From: a virus
Length of the DNA: 20,380 nt
Reading direction: 5' to 3' (one strand)
IMG/VR virus record: IMGVR_UViG_3300046332_000295
Span: 1 to 20,380 of that record
A program made the translations under genes and the position numbers. The notes under the pieces were generated by a model. The model had not been told where the DNA came from, did not search any database, and saw only the letters and a program-made list of their open reading frames with translations. Shown in pieces: positions 6,101 to 12,379 of the stretch. Numbering within the stretch: position 1 is the stretch's first letter; each line of letters begins with the position of its first letter.

Positions 6101-9100
6101 GCCGATGCGGCTTATCAGTCCATCTTTTGCAATGGCTTCTAGGTTGTCTTGGCTTTCCAGCATGCTCTTGTATTTCGCCTGCTGCATGAAGAAAATCTGC
6201 TCTTTCGTGCCTTGCACACCGTTGGCTTTCGCGTCCGCCTGCATCTGCGCCACATTGGCCAGCGTCTGCACCACGTTGGCGCGGTCTTGTGCGCCGATGT
6301 CGCGCATTTCAATCTCGCCGGTGGCCACGGCGCGCGCATTGCGCACTTCGCTGGCTGTGGCGCTCATCGCGTCGGCCAGTTGGTTAAACTCGTTCCTCAG
6401 CTTCTTCGCCTGTGTCTCTGCCGCCATTATCTGCGCCGCCGTGTCGGTGTTGCTCACGCCCATGGTGATAGGATGCTGCACAATTTTCTCGCGCAAACCG
6501 ACGGCCGCGCCGCTTTGTGTGGATTCTTTTGCACTTTGCTGCGCAGTTTCGCTTGCGCCGCTTTGTGTAGATATCTCTGCCGCATTTTGCGCTTGATTGA
6601 ATAACGGCAGGCCGCCTTGCATCGATGTGCCCCCGTTGCGCACCTGCTGCACGTGCTCCCGTATGTCCGTTCCGTCTGATAGGGTGGTGGGCACGTGGAG
6701 GCTGTGGAACTCGCTCAACCCGCTGTCCTCTTGGAGCTGTCCTGTTTTAAAGAAGCTTTTGATGTCGTTTACAACGCGGTCGCCGCGCACATTGCCTTGA
6801 TACCGCTTGGTTGCCAAAATTTCGCCATTTCCCCCGGAAATATCCAAGCCGAACCCGTGTTTGGCTTTGCCAAGCGTGTCGGCCATTGTGCGGATTTTTT
6901 GCAGCTGCGCAGTGCTCGGCATCGTTTCGCCCGAAATATCCACGCCGGGGCTTTCCGGCATCACGCGCACATTCCCTTCGGCGATAAAGCGGTTCATTGC
7001 CGCCGTCCCGGTCTGGTTTTCTCCCAGTTCGGTCGTACCGAAAACGTCAACAATTTCTCGGTGGTCGCTGCCGCGTTGATTTTTTCCGTCTCCGAAATTC
7101 AACATTGTGCCGTCTTGCAAAATATACCCGGCACTCTCAAAACGCGTTGTCGTGCCAAACGCCTTGGCCGCCTCTTGCGCGTGATATTGTTCCGCCGTCA
7201 ATCCGCTTTCTTGCATAGCTTGGTCGTAAGCCTGCTGCTTGTATGCACTCATCTCTTGTTGCAAGGCACGGTATCGCTCGTTCAATGCGCCCTCTTGTTC
7301 GCGCAATCTCGCGGCGCGCTCATCAAAGGCTTTACGGTGCTGTTCGTAGGTTTTCCAGTCTTGGCTTTGTTCTTGCCATTCCTTTAGCCTGAAAATTCCG
7401 CGTTCTTTCTTCGCCGCTTCCCTTTTCGCCAGAATGTCCCGTACTGCCTCACTGTCTTCCCACGCGCTTCGCTCTTGAGCCAGCGCACGTTTCTCGCTTC
7501 GCAGTTCCGTAAGGGCTTCGCTTATGTTCTGCGTTGCAACGTCGGCATTGTTTACCAGATTTCGTCCATTTCTTCTTTCGTTGTTCCTGCGGCCATCAAA
7601 TACAACGTTTCTTCCGTCCAGTTCTTCTGCTTCAAGGCTTCTTCCTGCTCCTCGGGTGGCATTCCAAGTATCTTCCACGCCTCCAACGCTGTTTCCATTC
7701 TCTCGGGCGGCAATGGTTCCGGAAACGCGTACGCTGGGTATTTCTCCATTTTCTCCATCAGCTTCATAAACTCCTCGTCGCTTTCCATCTAATTCACCCC
7801 TATTTTTGGTTTCGTCCTCAGCGTATCCCATTTGTCGCAACATGTCAATGTATTTTTTTGTTGATGGCTGAGCATAGCGCACATTTCCAGTTAGGTCGGG
7901 AGTATTTTTTCTTAGTTCCTCCCTATTCAGCATCAGTCGGTTGGCAACGTCGCGCGCCTCCACCTCTCCTGCTGCTTCATTGTATTTTTTTGTGTGAGCT
8001 GCTTTCCAGCTTTTGCTTTCTGTTTGCTCTGCTGCGTACTGTTTAACATAATCCATGCGTTCTTCTGGCGTTTTGAGTTTCTTGTACTCTGCGCTATCTC
8101 TTACCGCCTCAAACGCTTCAATTTCCGCCCAATGCTTTGCCTTTGTTGGATTGCTCCCTCCCGCAAATCCCTCTCTAATTTGGATAGCATGTTGAATTTC
8201 ATGCAGCGCCGTGCCCTTAGGTGCGCCCCTCATTAGAGAGATGCTGTTGTCGCCAATGTTATATCTTCCCTCCAGCATATCCTTGCCATCTAAATCCATT
8301 TTTAGGCGCATGTTAAGTATGTCGGGATAACTTCGCTCTAGCTCCGGATGATAAAGCGCCTCGCGTAGATACACTTCATCTCGCAGCGGCTCTTTGTATA
8401 CTGCCTTGCTGTCATCTATTTCGGTGCGCCACTTTCCGTCAGCACCCCTAAACCATCCTGTCTGTTGGCGTATTGTCTCTGGGTCTTGCCCATCTTGCTC
8501 CATCTCTTGTGCTCTGGCCTGCTGGGTCAGGTCTACACCCCTCGCGTTTACGCCCACATAGCTGTACTTCGTCCCCTCCACCTCGGAGCTCTCGCCGCGC
8601 AGCAGGTTTACCAGCGTTCTTTCCGCTTCGTCCAACATTGCCTTTTCGCTGTTTTTCAGCGTGATGGCAATGTTGTTTTTTATGCCGCGTATAAAGTCTA
8701 AGAAGCTCTCTATCAATGTGCGGTCATGCCCCACCAGCTCCAGCAGGGTGTCCGGGTCTTGGGCTATCTGCTCCGCAATTTTCAGGCACACTTCTTCGTT
8801 CAGCGCATTTGTGTTTATCGTGCCGTCTGCATTCAACACGCTTTCCCGCGCCGCGCTGCCCTCGGCAGTGTACGCATTGCGCACTTGGTCGGCGTATTCG
8901 CCCATGGCTGCGTTTCGCTGGGCATAGTTCAGTATGGCCTTTTGGAAGGCTTTCCACTGGCGCGCATTGTTGGTTTTCATCGCGTGCCCCGTCTCGTGCA
9001 CTGCCGACGAAAACGCACTGTTTGTCATGGCAAGGTTCACGGTCATGGTGTCGCCTGCGATCCACGCGTCTGCCTGGCTGTTTTCTTCATACACATAGGC

Positions 9101-11479
9101 CACATTCAGGCCGCCGTGTTTTGCCAGCTTCTCCACTGCGTCCAGTTCTTGCTGTGTTACGCGCTGCTGCTGCAAGGCGTAATCCTTGGCCGCCTCGCTG
9201 GTTATCGCCGCATTTTCCAGCGTGCGCAGCTGCGCCACCTTGTGCCGCTCGCCCGTTTGTGCGTTTGTTTCATACAGTGGCAAGTTTGTTTTCTCTGTCG
9301 TGCTCTGTGCTTGGTTGAATATCGGCAGCCCACCCTCTTGCGCTGTGCTCGCCGCTTTGGTGTTGTTTTTAACGCTGTCAACCCCTGCGGCGTTGTTTTC
9401 GATGACACTTTCGGTGACACTTTTCGCAACTTCTTGCGAGTTTGCTCCAACTTCTTGTGAATTCGATGCAGCACCTTGCGCCGTATCCGGCAGAGGCAGC
9501 AGCGTTATCCCCTGCTCGGCGGCGTCCGCTTGGTTTTGCATCGCCAATACACCGATGTCGTAGGCGCTCACCGTGCCCCCGTCGGTTACATCCAAGGCCA
9601 GCTGCTGCGCCAGTTGGTTCGCCCTGGTGCTCTCCGGCAGGCTCAACCCTTGGCTGATTACGTCGTTTTGCAAGCTACCTTGCGTCATCTGTTGGCCGAT
9701 GGTGCTTGCGTACACATTGTTGCGCACCAAGCCTGCCGACCCCATCAGGCCGCCGCTCAGCGCACCGGCTAAACCGGCTTCGCCTACACGTTTCGCAATG
9801 TACAACGCCGTGGCCAGTGTGGCCTGTGCTTTTGTATCGTCCGGGTGTTCTTCCATGTACTGTGCCGCATACTGCGCCAGCTCGCTTTCGTCACCAAGAA
9901 TCACCATCTCTGAGAGAATGTTCATTACCTCGGTGGCCGATTCTTCCGTAAATTCGTTGCCCATCTGCGCCGCCGTGCGCTTCAAAAATTCTTTCACGCT
10001 GCGCGTCGCGCCGCTTCCTGCCAATTCTTCCAGCTTGCTGAAGCTGAAGCTTTCGCCCAAGTACTCGGCCACGCCGTTGGCCACGCCCAGCGCCAGCGCC
10101 TGCCCGGGCGTGCCGCCTTGCTCTGCCGCTTGGTATGCCCCGCTGCCTGCGCTTTGCAAAGCCATCATGGCCGGTGCGGCCGCGCCAAACAGTGCTATAT
10201 TCACTACGTTGTCTATGGTGGACAATCCCGCGCTGGTCAAGAACTTCGCCCAGTCCGGCATATCGGCTGTAATGCCCTCGGTGGCCGCGCCGGCAATCTT
10301 CTGCCCTATCATGTTTGCATTGTTCGCGTCCATGGGCACGTAGTTGCCCGTCGCGTCGCTCACTACCTTTTCTGCCGCGTCCAGCACGGCCAGCGGTTTG
10401 GTGGCAATGGTGCTCACGTTCAGCCCCGTGCCGTACAGTGCACCCGCCACGCCGCTGTCGGCCAGCTCATAAGCCTTGTCGCTTTTCTCTGTGGCGTTGG
10501 CCTCGTTCAAGGCTCGTTCTAGGGTTTTAAAATAGGCCAGAGCGCTCTTTTTGTCCCCTTTGTTCAGGTAGTAGTTATACACCGCCAGCTGGTCGTCGGT
10601 CATGTAGTTCACGCGATCGTCCATGGCCACGTTGTCCGTCTCGTCGAACAGTGTTCCTATACCGCCGGATGTCGTTGCGCCGGAGAATATCCCTAAAAAC
10701 GGGCTGCCGCCGCTGTAGTCCTCTTTGCGGCTCAATCCACCCTGTGCTGCCACGGTGGCAAAATCCGGGTCGCTCATGGCTGTTTGTTCCAGCTCCGTGC
10801 GCTTGGCGGTTTGCTCGCTGTAATACTTCTGGTTTTTTGCGTCCGTCACAGCCTGCGCCCTCTCGGCCAGCTCTGCCGAACCCTGTGCGCCGGCTTCAAT
10901 TATTTCTTCCGCTTTGTCATAATCCATTCCCTGCGCCAACAGGCTTGCCTTCGTCAGCGTTTGGCCTATGCCGGTGTTGTTCACTAAGTTTTGCAGCTTT
11001 TCGCCCAGCCCCAGCTTTTGCTCCAGCGCCGCGTTGTAGGTTTCCTCGTCGTAGCCCTCGCCTGTCGCGTCCTGCGCCGCAAGGCTCTCCTGTGCCACCT
11101 GTGCACGCTGCTCATTGGTCAGTGTCGGTGTGGTCTTGCTGCTCTGTGCCGTTTCGTTTATCGCCGCAGCGTCCAGCCCTTGCGTGCCGGCAGTCACCGC
11201 GTTGCCAAAGCCTATCAGCCAGTCGCCCAGCGACGTTTTCTTTGTCGTCTGTGCGTCCTCCTGCGCCGTTTCGCCCAGTATCGGCAAGCTCACAATCTCC
11301 GATTTTTGGCTTGCTTTCTCCTGCGTGCGCTGCTTTGCCATCTCGGCCTGATAGGTGTCGTTCCAAATTTTGGCGTATTCGTCCTGCTCGCTCTGCGCCC
11401 GTGTGCGCTGCTGCGCCTTTGCCATCTCCGCCTGATAGGTTTCGCTCCATATTTTGGCATATTCGTCCATCTTCGACAT
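3131..11479 (-). CDS. Giant polyvalent virion/ejection protein with metallopeptidase and EF-hand motifs
   Basis: A 2782-residue protein, GGAGGG six bases before its ATG. It opens with two copies of DEYAKIWxxTYQAEMAK (from residues 5 and 33). Ala/Gly-rich helical segments follow (about 350-600). A first zinc-peptidase-like motif HETGH is at 828-832 and a second, HEIQH, at 1093-1097, the latter in a segment resembling large polyvalent protein-associated domains with GEVEARDV further on. Coiled coil covers about 1310-1450; a domain with GYILQDG and SDHREI follows. Long helices lead to FFKALTMFQTEVSNDF (about 2271) and a possible membrane-active helix near 2315-2335. Four EF-hand loops end the protein (2555-2753). 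Size, position and modular architecture fit an internal virion protein injected with the DNA of a short-tailed phage; the peptidases might mature virion proteins or attack cell-envelope proteins. These roles are inferred. Shadow ORFs on both strands were ignored, except one at 7552-7788. Confidence 0.85.
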   Translation of the reverse strand: MSKMDEYAKIWSETYQAEMAKAQQRTRAQSEQDEYAKIWNDTYQAEMAKQRTQEKASQKSEIVSLPILGETAQEDAQTTKKTSLGDWLIGFGNAVTAGTQGLDAAAINETAQSSKTTPTLTNEQRAQVAQESLAAQDATGEGYDEETYNAALEQKLGLGEKLQNLVNNTGIGQTLTKASLLAQGMDYDKAEEIIEAGAQGSAELAERAQAVTDAKNQKYYSEQTAKRTELEQTAMSDPDFATVAAQGGLSRKEDYSGGSPFLGIFSGATTSGGIGTLFDETDNVAMDDRVNYMTDDQLAVYNYYLNKGDKKSALAYFKTLERALNEANATEKSDKAYELADSGVAGALYGTGLNVSTIATKPLAVLDAAEKVVSDATGNYVPMDANNANMIGQKIAGAATEGITADMPDWAKFLTSAGLSTIDNVVNIALFGAAAPAMMALQSAGSGAYQAAEQGGTPGQALALGVANGVAEYLGESFSFSKLEELAGSGATRSVKEFLKRTAAQMGNEFTEESATEVMNILSEMVILGDESELAQYAAQYMEEHPDDTKAQATLATALYIAKRVGEAGLAGALSGGLMGSAGLVRNNVYASTIGQQMTQGSLQNDVISQGLSLPESTRANQLAQQLALDVTDGGTVSAYDIGVLAMQNQADAAEQGITLLPLPDTAQGAASNSQEVGANSQEVAKSVTESVIENNAAGVDSVKNNTKAASTAQEGGLPIFNQAQSTTEKTNLPLYETNAQTGERHKVAQLRTLENAAITSEAAKDYALQQQRVTQQELDAVEKLAKHGGLNVAYVYEENSQADAWIAGDTMTVNLAMTNSAFSSAVHETGHAMKTNNARQWKAFQKAILNYAQRNAAMGEYADQVRNAYTAEGSAARESVLNADGTINTNALNEEVCLKIAEQIAQDPDTLLELVGHDRTLIESFLDFIRGIKNNIAITLKNSEKAMLDEAERTLVNLLRGESSEVEGTKYSYVGVNARGVDLTQQARAQEMEQDGQDPETIRQQTGWFRGADGKWRTEIDDSKAVYKEPLRDEVYLREALYHPELERSYPDILNMRLKMDLDGKDMLEGRYNIGDNSISLMRGAPKGTALHEIQHAIQIREGFAGGSNPTKAKHWAEIEAFEAVRDSAEYKKLKTPEERMDYVKQYAAEQTESKSWKAAHTKKYNEAAGEVEARDVANRLMLNREELRKNTPDLTGNVRYAQPSTKKYIDMLRQMGYAEDETKNRGELDGKRRGVYEADGENGEIPSVRVSGTIAARENGNSVGGVEDTWNATRGAGRSLEAEELDGRNVVFDGRRNNERRNGRNLVNNADVATQNISEALTELRSEKRALAQERSAWEDSEAVRDILAKREAAKKERGIFRLKEWQEQSQDWKTYEQHRKAFDERAARLREQEGALNERYRALQQEMSAYKQQAYDQAMQESGLTAEQYHAQEAAKAFGTTTRFESAGYILQDGTMLNFGDGKNQRGSDHREIVDVFGTTELGENQTGTAAMNRFIAEGNVRVMPESPGVDISGETMPSTAQLQKIRTMADTLGKAKHGFGLDISGGNGEILATKRYQGNVRGDRVVNDIKSFFKTGQLQEDSGLSEFHSLHVPTTLSDGTDIREHVQQVRNGGTSMQGGLPLFNQAQNAAEISTQSGASETAQQSAKESTQSGAAVGLREKIVQHPITMGVSNTDTAAQIMAAETQAKKLRNEFNQLADAMSATASEVRNARAVATGEIEMRDIGAQDRANVVQTLANVAQMQADAKANGVQGTKEQIFFMQQAKYKSMLESQDNLEAIAKDGLISRIGMNSRTPERVFRKVFGDTLGQKLVDDLITPIHYNESAKTQVLNQLFDEARALDLNDTERRLVQLVGEQTIGENGRPITIEDIEKGNVGVTSLPKYMNQKEAKTILEHMGDVSAEKVKNAVDFYTKTYEEFYNVINDYRVSRGMSPIGKVENYFPHFSESDGIEKLRKKMGLDDGVSTLPTSVNGLTADRRPSSRWVSFFQKRSGVQTTYDCEQGFQSYALSVMDMLYHTDDVMKLRSLDAAIRGRYNLTDMKDHMDSIMTKLEMRENMTEADRAVIDKVIQGEYMDIEANKGYGNFASWLTQYTNKLAGKQLLMDRAVEDALGRLALNVPNEIMGQFGRSSVVGNVSSALNNVVTVPKIFTTSKASDFSRAAWGLVSGEFKRSGLAGQSEFLQGKKGVDLLALSKTQKASNWVQDHLFEPVEAAVTDLAFYSRYLSEMKTQTEGDYTQRQQAAIMAANQYAADMMARRDKGSRPLYMESKNPFFKALTMFQTEVSNDFYNLFDDLPAYVREELSAGKSKGEVATAVGIGAAKYVGGAYVLNTALEMLTGYAPAFDPLRILWDFFEDLFTVEDDENALTNVTGAVGNMATETLSSVPYASAAMAMLGMGNGRLPLPSYDLTRVGNALSALTDSEEDSPNKVNYIAEQLWKGAVAPTATMLLPFGGNQLKKTVEGLSTMAQGGLYTQSKKGEQLQTEVNNDFLSLPGAANWVRAALFGKSAISEVRDYYDNDGTPLSVKKTQQYKEAKEAGVEADQLFDLWDTMDADDNGSVSAKEASKAINSAEGLSDEQRDLLWEQNATEAQQKKYATAQEKGVGTEYVNMMLNADTDDNGSLNAAEVNAYLKKADLTQSQRTELWELTASDAKLEKLAQAKEDKMAGRFVDMMIFADTDKDGSVSTDEATQYLTSLKTSDTTRAKLWSYVASDAKLEKYELAEEEGLGAQYVALLLNADTDGNGSLTKAEVQAYLDAARLETEQKRTLFGLASKAKNPY
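3224..3817 (-). repeat. Four EF-hand repeats at the C-terminus of the giant protein
   Basis: Loops DADDNGSVSAKE (2555-2566), DTDDNGSLNAAE (2618-2629), DTDKDGSVSTDE (2680-2691) and DTDGNGSLTKAE (2742-2753) each match the 12-residue calcium loop D-x-D-x-[DN]-G-x(5)-E. They recur every 62-63 residues, each followed by a similar helix, showing tandem duplication. Calcium binding is expected from the motif. Confidence 0.88.
6591..6616 (-). repeat. Second copy of a 26-bp imperfect repeat in the giant gene
   Basis: This copy encodes GGLPLFNQAQ (about residues 1622-1631). The first copy at 9309-9334 encodes GGLPIFNQAQ (about 716-725) and differs at four of 26 bases. They flank a 2.7-kb block with both HExxH motifs and the overlapping ORF, and sit in linker-like Ala/Gln/Ser/Thr-rich protein. 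Confidence 0.75.
7552..7788 (-). CDS. Overlapping 78-aa ORF inside the giant gene
   Basis: This ORF is out of frame with the giant gene and on the same strand. It starts MESDEEFMKLMEKMEKYPAY and ends at TAA 7554-7552. AGGGGTG lies about eight bases before its ATG. The product is acidic, Met/Glu-rich and helix-like with a hydrophobic pattern (FPEPLPPERMETALEAWKIL, TLYLMAAGTTKEEMDEIW). In the giant frame the same DNA gives a Gly/Arg/Asn-rich stretch in which nearly all glycines are GGA and CGA/AGA arginines abound, unlike the rest of that gene. This suggests the 78-aa frame is the one under selection. No function is recognised. It may be a true overprinted gene, or the remains of a separate gene now read through in another frame. 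Confidence 0.55.
   Translation of the reverse strand: MESDEEFMKLMEKMEKYPAYAFPEPLPPERMETALEAWKILGMPPEEQEEALKQKNWTEETLYLMAAGTTKEEMDEIW
9309..9334 (-). repeat. First copy of a 26-bp imperfect repeat in the giant gene
   Basis: Encodes GGLPIFNQAQ just after a low-complexity linker containing NSQEVGANSQEV. Its partner lies at 6591-6616. The repeats may mark domain borders that recombined as a cassette, or processing sites. Confidence 0.75.
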
Positions 11480-11517
11480 GAATTACCCTCCTGTTGTTTC
11501 GTTTTTTGCCGCCCTTC

Positions 11518-11546
11518 TTGAAATAGGTATGTACCTATGCTATACT
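11518..11546 (+). promoter_or_regulatory. Promoter of the inserted + strand cassette, with operator in the spacer
   Basis: TTGAAA (11518-11523) and TATACT (11541-11546) are 17 bp apart. The spacer holds the palindrome ATAGGTATGTACCTAT (11523-11538), two 7-bp arms around TG, so a bound dimer would block RNA polymerase. It lies back to back with the giant gene start and drives the three small genes. Autoregulation by the ribbon-helix-helix-like product is a natural guess. Confidence 0.82.
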
Positions 11547-11575
11547 GAACATATCAAGCAAAAGGAGGCTTGTTT

Positions 11576-11722
11576 ATGCCCACTGAAAAAGAAATTGTTA
11601 TTGTTCAAAAAGCCACTATTTACGACATCAAGCGCATCCTGCGCGAAAACCCCGACAAAGTCTACACCTGCGAGGAGCTGGAACAGATTTTGGACGCCTA
11701 TGTTATCACCGTTGAACATTAG
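11576..11722 (+). CDS. 48-aa hypothetical protein, first gene of the cassette
   Basis: The product reads MPTEKEIVIVQKATIYDIKR, then ILRENPDKVYTCEELEQILD and AYVITVEH. AGGAGG (11563-11568) lies seven bases before the ATG, and the start is about 24 nt after the expected transcription start. It is predicted to be small, acidic and mostly helical, with no membrane segment or Cys/His zinc pattern. I recognise no named family. It is followed after 17 nt by the ribbon-helix-helix-like gene, so the two are probably co-translated. A small antitoxin, anti-repressor or host-takeover peptide are all possible. Confidence 0.75.
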   Translation: MPTEKEIVIVQKATIYDIKRILRENPDKVYTCEELEQILDAYVITVEH

Positions 11723-11739
11723 TGCAAAGGAGCGTCCGC

Positions 11740-11910
11740 ATGACACCCCAAGAACGTTACGACCAAAAAAACGCTCTCCGTCTCAGCCTAAAATTGAACA
11801 AAGGCACCGATGCCGATGTGTTGCAGCGCCTGCGCGAAGTTCCCAGCAAACAAGGGTATATAAAATCTCTCATTCGCGCGGATATTGAAAGACGGCACGC
11901 TTCGCGTTGA
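11740..11910 (+). CDS. Ribbon-helix-helix-like small DNA-binding protein
   Basis: The product has 56 residues. The segment NALRLSLKLNKGTDADVLQR (11-30) followed by KQGYIKSLIRADIE (37-50) has the alternating beta-strand then two-helix pattern of Arc/CopG-like proteins, with the typical [K/R]-x-L-x-x-D-I at the end. AAAGGAG lies about seven bases before this ATG; a longer version from 11722 was rejected. Proteins of this shape bind short palindromes as dimers, so it is the best candidate for binding the operator at 11523-11538. It lies 17 nt after the 48-aa gene and 19 nt before the DUF2442-like gene. Regulator or antitoxin cannot be separated by sequence alone. Confidence 0.78.
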   Translation: MTPQERYDQKNALRLSLKLNKGTDADVLQRLREVPSKQGYIKSLIRADIERRHASR

Positions 11911-11929
11911 AGCTTGAAAGGAGTTCGCT

Positions 11930-12319
11930 ATGAACACACCCGTCTGGGTCGTGCGCGAGGTATCCGCGCGAAAGGATTACACCCTGCTTATCACATTTGC
12001 CGACGGTTCAATTAAGTGCTACGACGCGCGTCCCTTGTTGGAAAAGCCTATCTACGCGCCGCTCAAAAATCTTTCGTTCTTTCTTAGCGCCAGAGCTGAG
12101 TGCGGCACCGTCGTGTGGAGCGATGATGTCGACATCTCCCCCGAGCACCTGTACGAGTGCTCTCAGCCGCGTTACAATGCCGAAACGGAGGCCGCCATGC
12201 AGGAGGCGCGCGACATTATGAGTGGCAAGATTCAAGCCAAGTGTTACCAATCCATTCGAGAGATGTTTGCGGATTTAGACGCCGACTGTGATGACCGTCC
12301 GTGTTCCGACTTATCCTAA
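11930..12319 (+). CDS. DUF2442-like protein with RelB-like C-terminal tail
   Basis: A 129-residue protein, AAAGGAG six bases before its ATG. Residues 5-80 match the DUF2442 pattern: YTLLITFADGSIKCYDARPLL, then CGTVVWSDDVDISPEHLYE. DUF2442 proteins are often partners of DUF4160-type toxins. Residues 84-120 (AETEAAMQEARDIMSGKIQA, then KCYQSIREMFADLDAD) resemble the toxin-binding tail of RelB/DinJ-type antitoxins. Together this suggests an antitoxin or regulator. No toxin gene follows: an intrinsic terminator lies 16 bp after the stop. It could be an orphan antitoxin, an anti-defence protein acting on a host toxin, or a simple regulator. Confidence 0.8.
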   Translation: MNTPVWVVREVSARKDYTLLITFADGSIKCYDARPLLEKPIYAPLKNLSFFLSARAECGTVVWSDDVDISPEHLYECSQPRYNAETEAAMQEARDIMSGKIQAKCYQSIREMFADLDADCDDRPCSDLS

Positions 12320-12334
12320 TCCCAATTCAACGCC

Positions 12335-12361
12335 AGCCCACCCGGGTCTCTCGGGTGGGCT
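12335..12361 (+). terminator. Intrinsic terminator of the + strand cassette
   Basis: AGCCCACCCG (12335-12344) pairs perfectly with CGGGTGGGCT (12352-12361), 10 bp with a 7-nt loop, followed on the plus strand by GTTTCGTTGTT. The minus side has no T tract, so late transcription running leftward should pass. It closes the cassette as a self-contained unit. Confidence 0.85.
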
Positions 12362-12379
12362 GTTTCGTTGTTCCGGTTG

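Noticed and set aside
10651-11481. Long + strand ORFs across the giant gene (for example 276 aa here, and 256 aa at 9573-10343).
   Set aside because: They are antisense shadows of the giant gene, with Arg/Pro/Ser/Cys-rich composition and no ribosome binding site pattern.
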